This document shows positions 1 through 5,784 of a stretch of 9,303 nucleotides of DNA, piece by piece. The stretch spans positions 1-9,303 of the forward strand of contig CANREU010000052.1 in the NCBI GenBank assembly GCA_947629725.1, in the 5' to 3' direction. Positions within the stretch are counted from its first letter, which is position 1; the number at the start of each line of letters is the position of its first letter. Below the pieces are notes generated by a model. That model did not search any database. It saw nothing but the letters and a program-made list of their open reading frames with translations, and had not been told where the DNA came from. Source of the stretch: an uncultured Clostridia bacterium. Lineage in GTDB: Bacteria; Bacillota; Clostridia; Christensenellales; Borkfalkiaceae. The position numbers were made by a program, and so were the translations under genes.

Positions 1-47
1 GATACCATTGGAATCGGACAAGGTAATACTTGAACGAAAGAACGGGA
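1..47 (+). promoter_or_regulatory. Probable TPP riboswitch aptamer, 3' half only (cut by window edge)
   Basis: The first bases fit the 3' half of a THI-box (TPP) aptamer. A GA-TACC segment is followed by a short stem CAAG/CTTG (about 20-23 and 30-33) that encloses GTAATA, which corresponds to the conserved UAAU loop. CGAAAGA follows, in the place of the usual CGUAGGGA. The 5' half, with the CUGAGA element, would lie upstream of the window. Two things support the call: a perfect intrinsic terminator at 63-99, and a downstream gene of the thiamine transporter family ThiT, which is commonly TPP-regulated in Firmicutes. Against it, the usually conserved CCUGA segment reads AUCGGA and its pairing partner is altered, so the aptamer is divergent, degenerate or misassigned. 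The antiterminator pairing could not be worked out from the visible part. Confidence 0.6.
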
Positions 48-62
48 GATCGGGAACTTTTT

Positions 63-99
63 CCGCCTGCGCCATGTTTTGCAGGCGGTTTTTCTTTTT
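63..99 (+). terminator. Leader intrinsic terminator (attenuator) ahead of thiT-like gene
   Basis: An eight-base-pair perfect stem CCGCCTGC (63-70) / GCAGGCGG (81-88) with a 10-nt loop is followed directly by a T-rich run at 89-99, interrupted by one C. It lies between the aptamer-like sequence and the ribosome binding site at 130-134. This is the layout of a transcription-attenuation riboswitch, in which ligand binding would favour termination. It could instead terminate a gene upstream of the window, but no coding frame that could end here is recognisable in bases 1-62. Confidence 0.85.
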
Positions 100-139
100 C
101 TCGGCGGTGGGTTCGAAACAAATTTTTTCGGAGGTTTTT

Positions 140-1396
140 ATGTTACTCAATTCCCTCTTGGGGACGACGTGGTATCCCATCACGTTCGATTCCCCCCTCA
201 ACATCGCGCGCGGCGTGTTCTTTTGGATCGCCGTCGCCTTCTTCCTCGCCGTGATCGTCGGCGCCATCGCCGCAAAGAAGGGAACAAGGAAGAAGTTTCT
301 CTTGGTTTGCCTCTTCCTCGGCGTGTGCTATGCCTGCCTCGTCGGGCTCGTCCTCCTCGTGCTCTCCTTTGCGGAAGACGGGATCGCCGCCCTCCTCTTC
401 TATCCTCTGCTCGTCCTCATCCTCTGCATTGCGGCAAGCGCCGTCGCTCTCTACTTCTTCCCCTCGAAAGTCACCCTCATCGTGACGGGGTGTGTGACGG
501 GCGCCGCCGCCGTCGCCGTGCTCGTGTGCATGGGCTTTTTGTATGCGAGCGGGGACAGCCTTCTCTCTAATTGGATCTACGATGACAACGGCGACCCCGA
601 TTTCTCCAAAGTGAGCCAGCTCGGGCTCTATCTCTCGGCAGGGGCGCTCATTGTCGCCCTCATCGCCGCTACCTTCCTTCTCGGGCGCAAGGAGAAGAAG
701 GGGTTCGATTCCAAGTCCATCGTCTATGCCGCCGTCTGCATTGCAATGAGTTTCGCCCTCTCCTATCTCCGCATCGTGAAGATGCCGCAGGACGGGTCCA
801 TTACGATCGCCTCCCTCGTCCCCCTCATGATCTATTCCTACATGTTCGGCGTGAAGAAGGGGGTGTTCGCGGGGCTCATCTACGGTATTTTGCAGGCATT
901 CCAAAGCCCCACCATTCTGCACCCCGCGCAATTCCTTCTCGACTACCCCGTCCCCTTTGCCTGCATCGGGTTCGCGGGCGTGTTCGCCAAGATCAAAAAG
1001 CTCGATAAGCTCCCGCAGATCCAGATCGCGCTCGGCGGGGTCGTAGCGGGGCTCGCCCGTTTCCTTTCCCACTACCTCTCGGGTTGCTTTGCTTTCGGCT
1101 CCTTTGCCCCCGAAGGACAACCTGTGTGGATCTACAGCCTCGGCTATCAGGCGGCATATGTCTTGCCCGACATCGCCATTGCGATCGCCGTCGCCGTCGC
1201 GCTTTTCAGCTCGCGCGCCCTTGTGAGACAATTGCGTGAAAGCGGAGAGGTTTTCGAGACGCCCGAACCTGCAGCGGAAAAGACGGAGCCCGTTGCGGAG
1301 ATCCCTACCGCCGGGCCCATCGCCGTTGCGGAGGCTGCGCCCGCGGAGACGGTTTCCCCCGCGGAGCCCGCGGAAACGGACCGCTCCGACGAATAA
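140..1396 (+). CDS. thiT: ThiT-like ECF thiamine transporter S component with extra N-terminal membrane domain
   Basis: The product is 418 residues and very hydrophobic. Residues about 190-365 match the ThiT family, the substrate-binding subunit that works with an energy-coupling-factor ATPase module to import thiamine. Recognisable pieces are a GSITIASLVPLM-type segment (219-230), GVKKGVFAGLIYGILQ (237-252), QFLLDYP (264-270), where D268-Y269 sit at the place of the thiamine-contacting Glu-Tyr pair, and RFLSHYLSG (307-315). Typical ThiT proteins have about 180-200 residues. This one carries about 190 extra N-terminal residues with roughly five predicted helices (24-45, 52-76, 81-106, 110-137, 161-182) and a disordered Ala/Pro/Glu tail (370-418). 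The start at 140 has GGAGG five bases upstream; a TTG at 8 would read through the leader terminator and is rejected. No ECF ATPase or T-component gene is in the window, so a shared module is presumed. Thiamine specificity is inferred from family motifs and the leader. Confidence 0.82.
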   Translation: MLLNSLLGTTWYPITFDSPLNIARGVFFWIAVAFFLAVIVGAIAAKKGTRKKFLLVCLFLGVCYACLVGLVLLVLSFAEDGIAALLFYPLLVLILCIAASAVALYFFPSKVTLIVTGCVTGAAAVAVLVCMGFLYASGDSLLSNWIYDDNGDPDFSKVSQLGLYLSAGALIVALIAATFLLGRKEKKGFDSKSIVYAAVCIAMSFALSYLRIVKMPQDGSITIASLVPLMIYSYMFGVKKGVFAGLIYGILQAFQSPTILHPAQFLLDYPVPFACIGFAGVFAKIKKLDKLPQIQIALGGVVAGLARFLSHYLSGCFAFGSFAPEGQPVWIYSLGYQAAYVLPDIAIAIAVAVALFSSRALVRQLRESGEVFETPEPAAEKTEPVAEIPTAGPIAVAEAAPAETVSPAEPAETDRSDE

Positions 1397-1440
1397 GCGA
1401 AAAGATACGCCCGACCGCTTTTGCGGTCGGGCATTTTTTT
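1391..1440 (+). repeat. Duplicated 3'-end cassette, copy 1
   Basis: This 50-bp stretch runs from the last codon (GAA) and TAA stop of the thiT-like gene through its terminator. By hand alignment it matches 2927-2976 at 45 of 50 positions. The match includes the non-structural GAATAAGCGAAAA part, so it is more than two similar hairpins. Confidence 0.85.
1409..1440 (+). terminator. Intrinsic terminator after thiT-like gene
   Basis: A perfect 10-bp stem GCCCGACCGC (1409-1418) / GCGGTCGGGC (1423-1432) has a TTTT loop and is followed by A and seven T. It begins 12 bases after the stop codon. It is nearly identical to the terminator of the next gene at 2945-2976. Confidence 0.95.
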
Positions 1441-1489
1441 CGTGCGCACGAAAAATTTTCGCTTTTTATCCGGCGACCTTTCAAAATAG

Positions 1490-1517
1490 TTGACCCCCCC
1501 CGGAATTTTGTTATAAT
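1490..1517 (+). promoter_or_regulatory. Sigma-A-like promoter for zinc-ribbon membrane protein gene
   Basis: A -35 box TTGACC (1490-1495) and a perfect -10 box TATAAT (1512-1517) are separated by 16 bp. Transcription would start near 1524, giving a short leader to the ATG at 1547. A run of eight C (1494-1501) straddles the -35 box and the spacer. A length change in that run would alter promoter spacing. Confidence 0.88.
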
Positions 1518-1546
1518 GTTATAAACATTTTACGGAGGACATAGCT

Positions 1547-2932
1547 ATGATCTGCAAATTCTGCGGCGCGGAAGTTTCGGACGGCGCTACCTATTGCATG
1601 GGGTGCGGGAAACGGATCGACGGAAAGATCGTATGCAAGCGGTGCGGGACGGAAAATCCCGAGACTGCCGCATATTGCACAAAATGCGGAAACCGTATCG
1701 ACGGCAAGCACACATGCCCGTCCTGCGGCGCCGTACTCGAAGCGGGCGCGCGCTTCTGCCCCGATTGCGGGCATGTGCTCGTAAAACAGGAGGCGGAAAA
1801 GAGCCGCGTCTCCTCCCGCTTGGAGCTCTCGGGCGCGATCTGCGTTCTCGCTGCGGCGGCGTTCGCACTCATCTTCGTGTTCTGCCTCGGGCTCGTCACG
1901 AACGTATCGACGGCGTCTTCTTCTCAATCGGCGCCCACCCAAACGGCGATGTATCTCTACGACTACTTCGGCAAGATCTACCGAAATGTGCGTGAGGCCG
2001 TAAAGGCATTGGGAGACAACACCGAATATGTCGCCTACTCCTACTACTTCAGATTCGCCCTCGGCACGCTTGTCTCTGCGGGTGTACTGATCGCTGTGCC
2101 CGTATGCGCCGCGATCGCGGGGGTGCGCTTTGCCCGCTATCTCCGCGGAAAGACCGAAAAGGCCGATTACTTCACCCCCTCGGCCGCCGCGTTCGCCCTG
2201 CTCCTCTGCGGTGCGTGCGCCCTCCTCGCCCTCAATTATGCGAGCTCTTCGGCGGAAGGGGCCGTCTATTCGGTCACATGGAACGGCGCCACGATCGCAG
2301 GGGTCGTTTTGAGCGGCGTTTCCCTCCTCGCGGGCTGTGCCCTTCTCCTCGCGGCACAGGGAAGAATGCTTGCGGGGAAGATCGCGAAGATCGTCCTCGC
2401 CGCCGTCGGCACGGCGCTCGCAGTCGTCGTCCTCGCCGTCACCGCGTGCGGGGCGCTCTCCTCGGGCGCTTCGGGCTATACCACAAGCGGCAATGTTTTG
2501 GCCCACATGCTGACGCTTGGCATGCAATACATCTCCGCAGCTTCGCAATACGGTGTGTCCTTCACTGTCACGCCCGCGGGGGCTGCCGTTGTGGCGGCGA
2601 TCTCGGTATGCGCGCAACTCACGGTGATCGCGCTTACGGGCGTGCTTCTCGTCCGTCTTTGGAAAAACCTCTTCGGAGAAAAGCGCCGCTCCCTTCTCGC
2701 CGTCTCCATTCCCCTCTTCGTTTGTGCCCTCCTCTACCTCGTGATGAACGCCGTCTTCGCGAACCTCTATGCGAATTGGATGACCTACTACTTCTCCGCA
2801 AACGCCATGACGGGAAACTTTGCCCTCTCCTATGTGACCCCCATCGTGACGCTCGTGTTCGCCGCTCTCCTCTTCGCCGTCTCCATTGTCGACACAGTGT
2901 TCGCCGCACGGCAAAAGGCGCTGCAAGAATAA
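1547..2932 (+). CDS. Triple zinc-ribbon multi-pass membrane protein, function unknown
   Basis: The product is 461 residues. The N-terminus holds three consecutive CxxC...CxxC zinc ribbons with cysteines at 3/6/17/20, 30/33/44/47 and 57/60/71/74, an exact 27-residue period. The first two ribbons end in the near-identical linkers CGKRIDGK and CGNRIDGK. After a charged linker (about 78-94) come roughly eight hydrophobic segments (about 95-119, 168-196, 211-231, 248-270, 278-304, 343-370, 382-408, 425-453). No catalytic motif is recognisable. Such double- or triple-ribbon membrane proteins are common in Clostridia and are usually annotated only as zinc-ribbon-domain proteins; a cytosolic, protein- or nucleic-acid-contacting ribbon module anchored to the membrane is inference. 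The ATG has GGAGG (1534-1538) eight bases upstream. The gene has its own promoter and terminator, so it is probably monocistronic. It is not functionally linked to its neighbours by anything visible. Confidence 0.9.
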   Translation: MICKFCGAEVSDGATYCMGCGKRIDGKIVCKRCGTENPETAAYCTKCGNRIDGKHTCPSCGAVLEAGARFCPDCGHVLVKQEAEKSRVSSRLELSGAICVLAAAAFALIFVFCLGLVTNVSTASSSQSAPTQTAMYLYDYFGKIYRNVREAVKALGDNTEYVAYSYYFRFALGTLVSAGVLIAVPVCAAIAGVRFARYLRGKTEKADYFTPSAAAFALLLCGACALLALNYASSSAEGAVYSVTWNGATIAGVVLSGVSLLAGCALLLAAQGRMLAGKIAKIVLAAVGTALAVVVLAVTACGALSSGASGYTTSGNVLAHMLTLGMQYISAASQYGVSFTVTPAGAAVVAAISVCAQLTVIALTGVLLVRLWKNLFGEKRRSLLAVSIPLFVCALLYLVMNAVFANLYANWMTYYFSANAMTGNFALSYVTPIVTLVFAALLFAVSIVDTVFAARQKALQE

Positions 2933-2976
2933 GCGAAAAAATGTGCCCGACCGCTCTTGCGGCCGGGCATTTTTTT
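2927..2976 (+). repeat. Duplicated 3'-end cassette, copy 2
   Basis: This is the partner of 1391-1440, again starting at the final GAA codon and TAA stop. The five differences are at offsets 14, 17, 18, 30 and 37. One of them (offset 37) creates the mismatch in this copy's terminator stem. Confidence 0.85.
2945..2976 (+). terminator. Intrinsic terminator after zinc-ribbon gene, possibly bidirectional
   Basis: The stem GCCCGACCGC (2945-2954) / GCGGCCGGGC (2959-2968) has one A-C mismatch, a TCTT loop and a run of T to 2976. On the opposite strand the hairpin is followed by ACATTTTTT, so it could also stop leftward readthrough from the minus-strand operon. Confidence 0.93.
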
Positions 2977-2993
2977 GATAGCGGGGGCAAGAT

Positions 2994-3017
2994 GAAGGAC
3001 GGCGCGCGCCGCCCTTC
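2994..3017. repeat. 24-bp imperfect GC-rich palindrome
   Basis: The arms GAAGGACGGCGC and GCGCCGCCCTTC form a palindrome with a single mismatched pair. It lies just past the zinc-ribbon terminator, in the gene-free stretch 2977-3408. No function can be assigned. Confidence 0.7.
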
Positions 3018-3019
3018 TT

Positions 3020-3064
3020 CGTCATTCCGGCGCCGCGCTTTGCGCGGCGGAGCGAATCTCGCTC
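3020..3064. repeat. CATTCCG-type palindromic repeat (family B), short copy
   Basis: The copy begins CGTCATTCCG (3020-3029). It then has a perfect 8-bp hairpin CGCCGCGC (3031-3038) / GCGCGGCG (3042-3049) and a second perfect hairpin GAGCGA (3050-3055) / TCGCTC (3059-3064). The order CATTCCG, hairpin, GAG(C/T)GAATCT matches the element at 9228-9291, which marks a dispersed family. The second hairpin is followed by TTTTCTT and could act as a weak + strand terminator. Confidence 0.7.
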
Positions 3065-3075
3065 TTTTCTTCCAC

Positions 3076-3118
3076 CCCTCACCCTACCCTCCCCCCTCAA
3101 GTATAAGGGGGGAGGCAA
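3076..3118. repeat. CCTCCCCC/GGGGGAGG palindromic repeat (family A), copy 1
   Basis: CCCTCACCCTACC precedes a perfect 10-bp stem CCTCCCCCCT (3088-3097) / AGGGGGGAGG (3106-3115) with loop CAAGTATA. The same stem and loop recur at 9188-9217. No coding function is visible. Confidence 0.8.
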
Positions 3119-3141
3119 GAGGAAAGGCGCCGTCCCACCGC

Positions 3142-3176
3142 CCTCCCCCCTCAAACGAGGGAGGAGGGGAAAAACC
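3142..3176. repeat. Family A palindromic repeat, copy 2 (diverged)
   Basis: CCCTCCCCCCTC is followed by AAAC and then GAGGGAGGAGGGG, a stem with one bulged base. The C-rich arm matches the other family members, but the loop and the G-rich arm have drifted. Confidence 0.6.
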
Positions 3177-3191
3177 GTAAGTCGCGCATAC

Positions 3192-3222
3192 AAAAAGAAA
3201 ACCCCCTGCCTTCGGCGGGGGG
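3192..3222 (-). terminator. Intrinsic terminator, probable end of the pyrH-rseP operon
   Basis: Read on the minus strand, a stem of nine pairs including one wobble (plus-strand arms 3202-3210 and 3214-3222, loop 3211-3213) is followed by TTTTCTTTTT (3201-3192). This has the normal terminator form for leftward transcription. It lies about 190 bases past the rseP stop, beyond the tandem repeats, and no better terminator is visible between. The hairpins nearer to rseP lack a T run on this strand. Confidence 0.72.
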
Positions 3223-3248
3223 ATCAAGGGGGGTGGCGGTTCGCATTA

Positions 3249-3324
3249 TCGTGGGCGGACCCTCACCCCTACCCCTCCCCCTCACGTAGGGGGAGGGCAC
3301 ACTCGGGATATGCGGGAACGAAAG
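3249..3324. repeat. 76-bp tandem direct repeat, unit 1 (family A)
   Basis: The unit begins TCGTGGGCGGACCCTCACCC. It contains a perfect 10-bp stem CCCTCCCCCT (3273-3282) / AGGGGGAGGG (3288-3297), and continues into GGGATATGCGGGAACGAAA. It matches unit 2 at 74 of 76 positions by hand comparison, so the duplication is recent or is being kept uniform. Confidence 0.95.
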
Positions 3325-3400
3325 TCGTGGGCGGACCCTCACCCCTACCCCTCCCCCTCGCGTAGGGGGAGGGCACACTCGGGATATGCGGGAACGAAAA
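3325..3400. repeat. 76-bp tandem direct repeat, unit 2 (family A)
   Basis: This unit starts exactly where unit 1 ends. The stem is at 3349-3358 / 3364-3373, and a loop base differs (CGCGT for CACGT). It ends nine bases before the rseP stop codon, so the array sits in the 3' UTR of the minus-strand operon. Confidence 0.95.
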
Positions 3401-3408
3401 ATAGGGTA

Positions 3409-4695
3409 CTAAATCACAAATTGCAAAATATCGACGAGCACGGCGAAGAGGATGAGCACCACAAAGCCCACCGCGTGGATCACGGCCTCCACCTTGCGGG
3501 AGATGGGTCTGCCGCGCACCCATTCGATGAGGGTGAATACCACCTTGCTGCCGTCGAGGGCGGGAATGGGCAGGAGGTTGAACACGGCGAGGTTGACCCC
3601 GATGTACCCCGAGATCTCGAGCAATCCCCGAAAACTTTGGGAGGCGACGGAGGCCGTCGTGGCGATGGTGGTGACGGGTCCGCCGAGGGCGCCGATGCCG
3701 AGCCGCCCCGTGAGGAGTTCGCCGATGACGCGGAAGATGGATCCCGCGATCTTGAAGGAATAGACGAAGGAGCGGCCGATGGTCTCGAAAAAGCCGAAAC
3801 GCTGCATGTGCACGCCGTAGGCGTAGTACCCCTCGCCCTCCTCCGTCTCCATATATTTCACGCCGAGCCCCTGCCAGACGCCGTCGAGGTCGGTGCTGTT
3901 TTTCACCTTCACGTCCTCCCGCATGGCGATCTCCACCGTCATACGGGTGCGGGACCCGTCCTCCCCCGTCACGCGGAGGATCTCCATTTCTACGAGCTCC
4001 CCCTTCTTCTTGCCGTTGAGCGCGGCGGCAAGGTCGGTCGTGAGATACAGCCCCTTCCCGTCCGCTTTCAAAAAGACGTCCCTGTCCGAGAGGACGTTCT
4101 CCGCCGCAAACTCCTCTGTCGGCTCGACGTAGCGCACGCCGACGAGGGTCTGCCCGTATGCCGCCGTACTCACGAGAAGGAGGACGAGGGCGAGCAGATA
4201 GTTCATGAACGCGCCCGAAAGCAGCACGACGATCCGCTTCCACGGCTTCATCTCCACGAAGTTGCCGTTGTCCGGATAGGTGAGCCGTTTTTTGACCCCA
4301 TTCTGCGGTTTTTGCTCGATTTTCTCCTCTTTTACGGGCTCCGCCGCCCCTTCAATAAGTTCCTCCGTCCCCTCTTTGGGCGCTTCCGCGGGCCCCTCTG
4401 CGGCGGGTTTGGACGCCTCCTCTTTTGACCCGAGCCCGTCTTCCTCGCGGAAGGAGCAATACCCGCCGAGGGGGATGAGGCGCACGGAAAAGAGCTCCCC
4501 CGTCTTCTTCCGCTTCCTCTTGAAGAGGGCGGGGCCGAAGCCGATGGAGAACTCGTCGATGCCGAAATGCAGGAATTTTCCCGCAAGATAGTGCCCGAAC
4601 TCGTGCACGGTGATCATGACGAGCAGAACGAGGATCGCGAGCACGATCCCGAGCGTCCACCGCGCCCAAGCGGGCATGAGAAGTTCAAACGCCAT
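3409..4695 (-). CDS. rseP: RseP/RasP-type site-2 intramembrane metalloprotease
   Basis: The product is 428 residues. It cuts membrane-embedded substrates such as anti-sigma factors or signal-peptide remnants (family knowledge). The zinc site is visible: HEFGH (31-35) in the first helix, and NLLPIPALDG (373-382), with D381 as the third ligand. GPALF (54-58), the LIPLGGY segment (73-79) and GAFMN (161-165) are also present. A PDZ-like region spans about 183-260 and the last helix about 405-425. An unusual acidic, Ala/Pro/Glu/Lys-rich insert at about 83-135 follows the GGY segment. The ATG at 4695 lies inside the end of dxr (11-bp overlap) with AGAGG four bases upstream, so the two are probably translationally coupled. 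An upstream in-frame extension to 4836 would lie wholly within dxr and shows no family match. It is the last gene of the operon. Confidence 0.95.
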   Translation of the reverse strand: MAFELLMPAWARWTLGIVLAILVLLVMITVHEFGHYLAGKFLHFGIDEFSIGFGPALFKRKRKKTGELFSVRLIPLGGYCSFREEDGLGSKEEASKPAAEGPAEAPKEGTEELIEGAAEPVKEEKIEQKPQNGVKKRLTYPDNGNFVEMKPWKRIVVLLSGAFMNYLLALVLLLVSTAAYGQTLVGVRYVEPTEEFAAENVLSDRDVFLKADGKGLYLTTDLAAALNGKKKGELVEMEILRVTGEDGSRTRMTVEIAMREDVKVKNSTDLDGVWQGLGVKYMETEEGEGYYAYGVHMQRFGFFETIGRSFVYSFKIAGSIFRVIGELLTGRLGIGALGGPVTTIATTASVASQSFRGLLEISGYIGVNLAVFNLLPIPALDGSKVVFTLIEWVRGRPISRKVEAVIHAVGFVVLILFAVLVDILQFVI

Positions 4696-5767
4696 AGAGC
4701 CTCTGTTTCGCGGTCTCGCGCGCAAGTTTGTCCGCGCGGACGAGCGTTTCGTAACTGTCCGCCTCCCCGCGGGGAATGCGGGAGAGCGCGTCTTCGATAG
4801 TTTCCGCGATCTGCGGGAAGGATATTCCTCCCGCAAGGAAGGCGCGTACCGCCTCCTCCCCCGCCCCGTTCAGAACGGCAGGCGCCGTACCCCCCTCCTT
4901 CCCCGCCGCGAGGGCGAGCGTGAAACAGGGGAATTTTTCGGCGGGGAGCCGCTCGAAGTGCAGCGCGCCGATCCTTTCGAGGTCGAGCTGCGGGCAGCAG
5001 GGAAGGCGCTCGGGGTAGGTGAGAGCAAACTGGATGGGCAGGCGCATATCGGGATAGCCGAGCTGGGCGATCGCCGCGCCGTCCGCAAAATACACGAGGG
5101 AGTGCACGATGCTTTCGGGGTGGACGACCGCCGAGATCTGCGAAAAGTCCGCGCCGTAGAGCCACTTCGCCTCGATGACTTCATACCCCTTGTTGAGGAG
5201 GGTCGCCGAGTCCACGGTGATCTTCGCCCCCATGCTCCAGGTGGGGTGACGGAGGGCGTCCGCCGCCGTAACATGCTTCAATTCCTCCGCCGTTTTATGG
5301 AGAAAGGGACCCCCGCTCGCCGTTAGAACGAGGCGGGAGAAGGGAGTATCCCGCCTGCAGGAGAGCGCCTGAAAGAGAGCGGAGTGCTCGCTGTCGACGG
5401 GGACGATCTCCGCGCCGTATTTTTCCGCCTCCCGCATGACGAGCTCTCCCCCGCACACGAGGCTCTCCTTATTTGCGAGGGCGACCTTTTTGCCCGCGCG
5501 GATCGCGCGGAGGGTGTAGGAGAGCCCCGCAAAGCCGCCCGCCGCGATGAGGGCGACGTCGCAATCGGAGAAGAGGTCTGCCTTTTCCGCCTCGGCGGCA
5601 CAAAGGGCGAGACGGGGACGAAATTCCTCCGCGAGCGCGGAAAGACCCGCGCGGTCCTTCCCGCAGACGAGGGCGGAGAAGGAGAAGCTCTCCCTGTTGG
5701 CGCGGACGACCTCCGCAGTCTGTTTGCCGATGTTTCCCGTACAGCCGACGAGCGCGATCTTTTTCAT
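4685..5767 (-). CDS. dxr: 1-deoxy-D-xylulose 5-phosphate reductoisomerase
   Basis: This enzyme converts DXP to 2-C-methyl-D-erythritol 4-phosphate with NADPH, the committed step of the MEP isoprenoid pathway. The product is 360 residues, slightly short for the family (about 380-400). Visible motifs are the nucleotide-binding loop GCTGNIG (8-14), ANKES (98-102), VDSEHSA (124-130) with metal ligands D125 and E127, LTASGGPF (148-155), the conserved block 174-194, the third metal ligand E196 just after NKG, and VVHPESIVHS (214-223). The usual GSTGSIG and NAANE motifs read GCTGNIG and NGAGE here. ATG 5767 has AAAGAGGG seven bases upstream. A 66-bp gap separates it from cdsA, the largest in the operon, and it overlaps rseP by 11 bp. 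Its product feeds isoprenoid synthesis upstream of UppS in the same operon. Confidence 0.97.
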   Translation of the reverse strand: MKKIALVGCTGNIGKQTAEVVRANRESFSFSALVCGKDRAGLSALAEEFRPRLALCAAEAEKADLFSDCDVALIAAGGFAGLSYTLRAIRAGKKVALANKESLVCGGELVMREAEKYGAEIVPVDSEHSALFQALSCRRDTPFSRLVLTASGGPFLHKTAEELKHVTAADALRHPTWSMGAKITVDSATLLNKGYEVIEAKWLYGADFSQISAVVHPESIVHSLVYFADGAAIAQLGYPDMRLPIQFALTYPERLPCCPQLDLERIGALHFERLPAEKFPCFTLALAAGKEGGTAPAVLNGAGEEAVRAFLAGGISFPQIAETIEDALSRIPRGEADSYETLVRADKLARETAKQRLYGV

Positions 5768-5784
5768 GACGTGTCCCTCTTTCC

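Larger units (their letters stand above)
2977..3408. other. Gene-free convergent intergenic region filled with repeats
   Basis: This stretch lies between the 3' ends of the + strand zinc-ribbon gene and the - strand rseP gene. It holds two repeat families, an isolated palindrome, the tandem 76-bp pair and one minus-strand terminator. Short open frames crossing it translate to low-complexity Pro/Arg/Gly sequence from the repeats. I see no ribosome binding site and no family resemblance, so no gene is called. Confidence 0.85.

Noticed and set aside
8..139. Upstream TTG start extending the thiT-like protein by 44 residues
   Set aside because: It would translate through the leader terminator. 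The ATG at 140 has an ideal GGAGG site and begins the hydrophobic protein.
143..1231. Minus-strand open frame opposite the thiT-like gene
   Set aside because: The composition is typical antisense (Glu/Gly/Asp/His-rich) and the plus strand holds recognisable ThiT motifs.
3050..3070. Second + strand terminator (hairpin followed by TTTTCTT)
   Set aside because: The hairpin is part of the family B repeat and lies well past a strong terminator at 2945-2976. A terminator role is possible but not needed.
1511..3193. Long minus-strand open frame opposite the zinc-ribbon gene
   Set aside because: It is antisense to a gene with a clear promoter, ribosome binding site and zinc ribbons. Its translation is Arg/Glu/Gly-rich low-complexity sequence, typical of shadow frames in GC-rich DNA.
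3249..3400. CRISPR array
   Set aside because: Only two 76-bp units abut directly with no spacers between them, and no cas genes are present.
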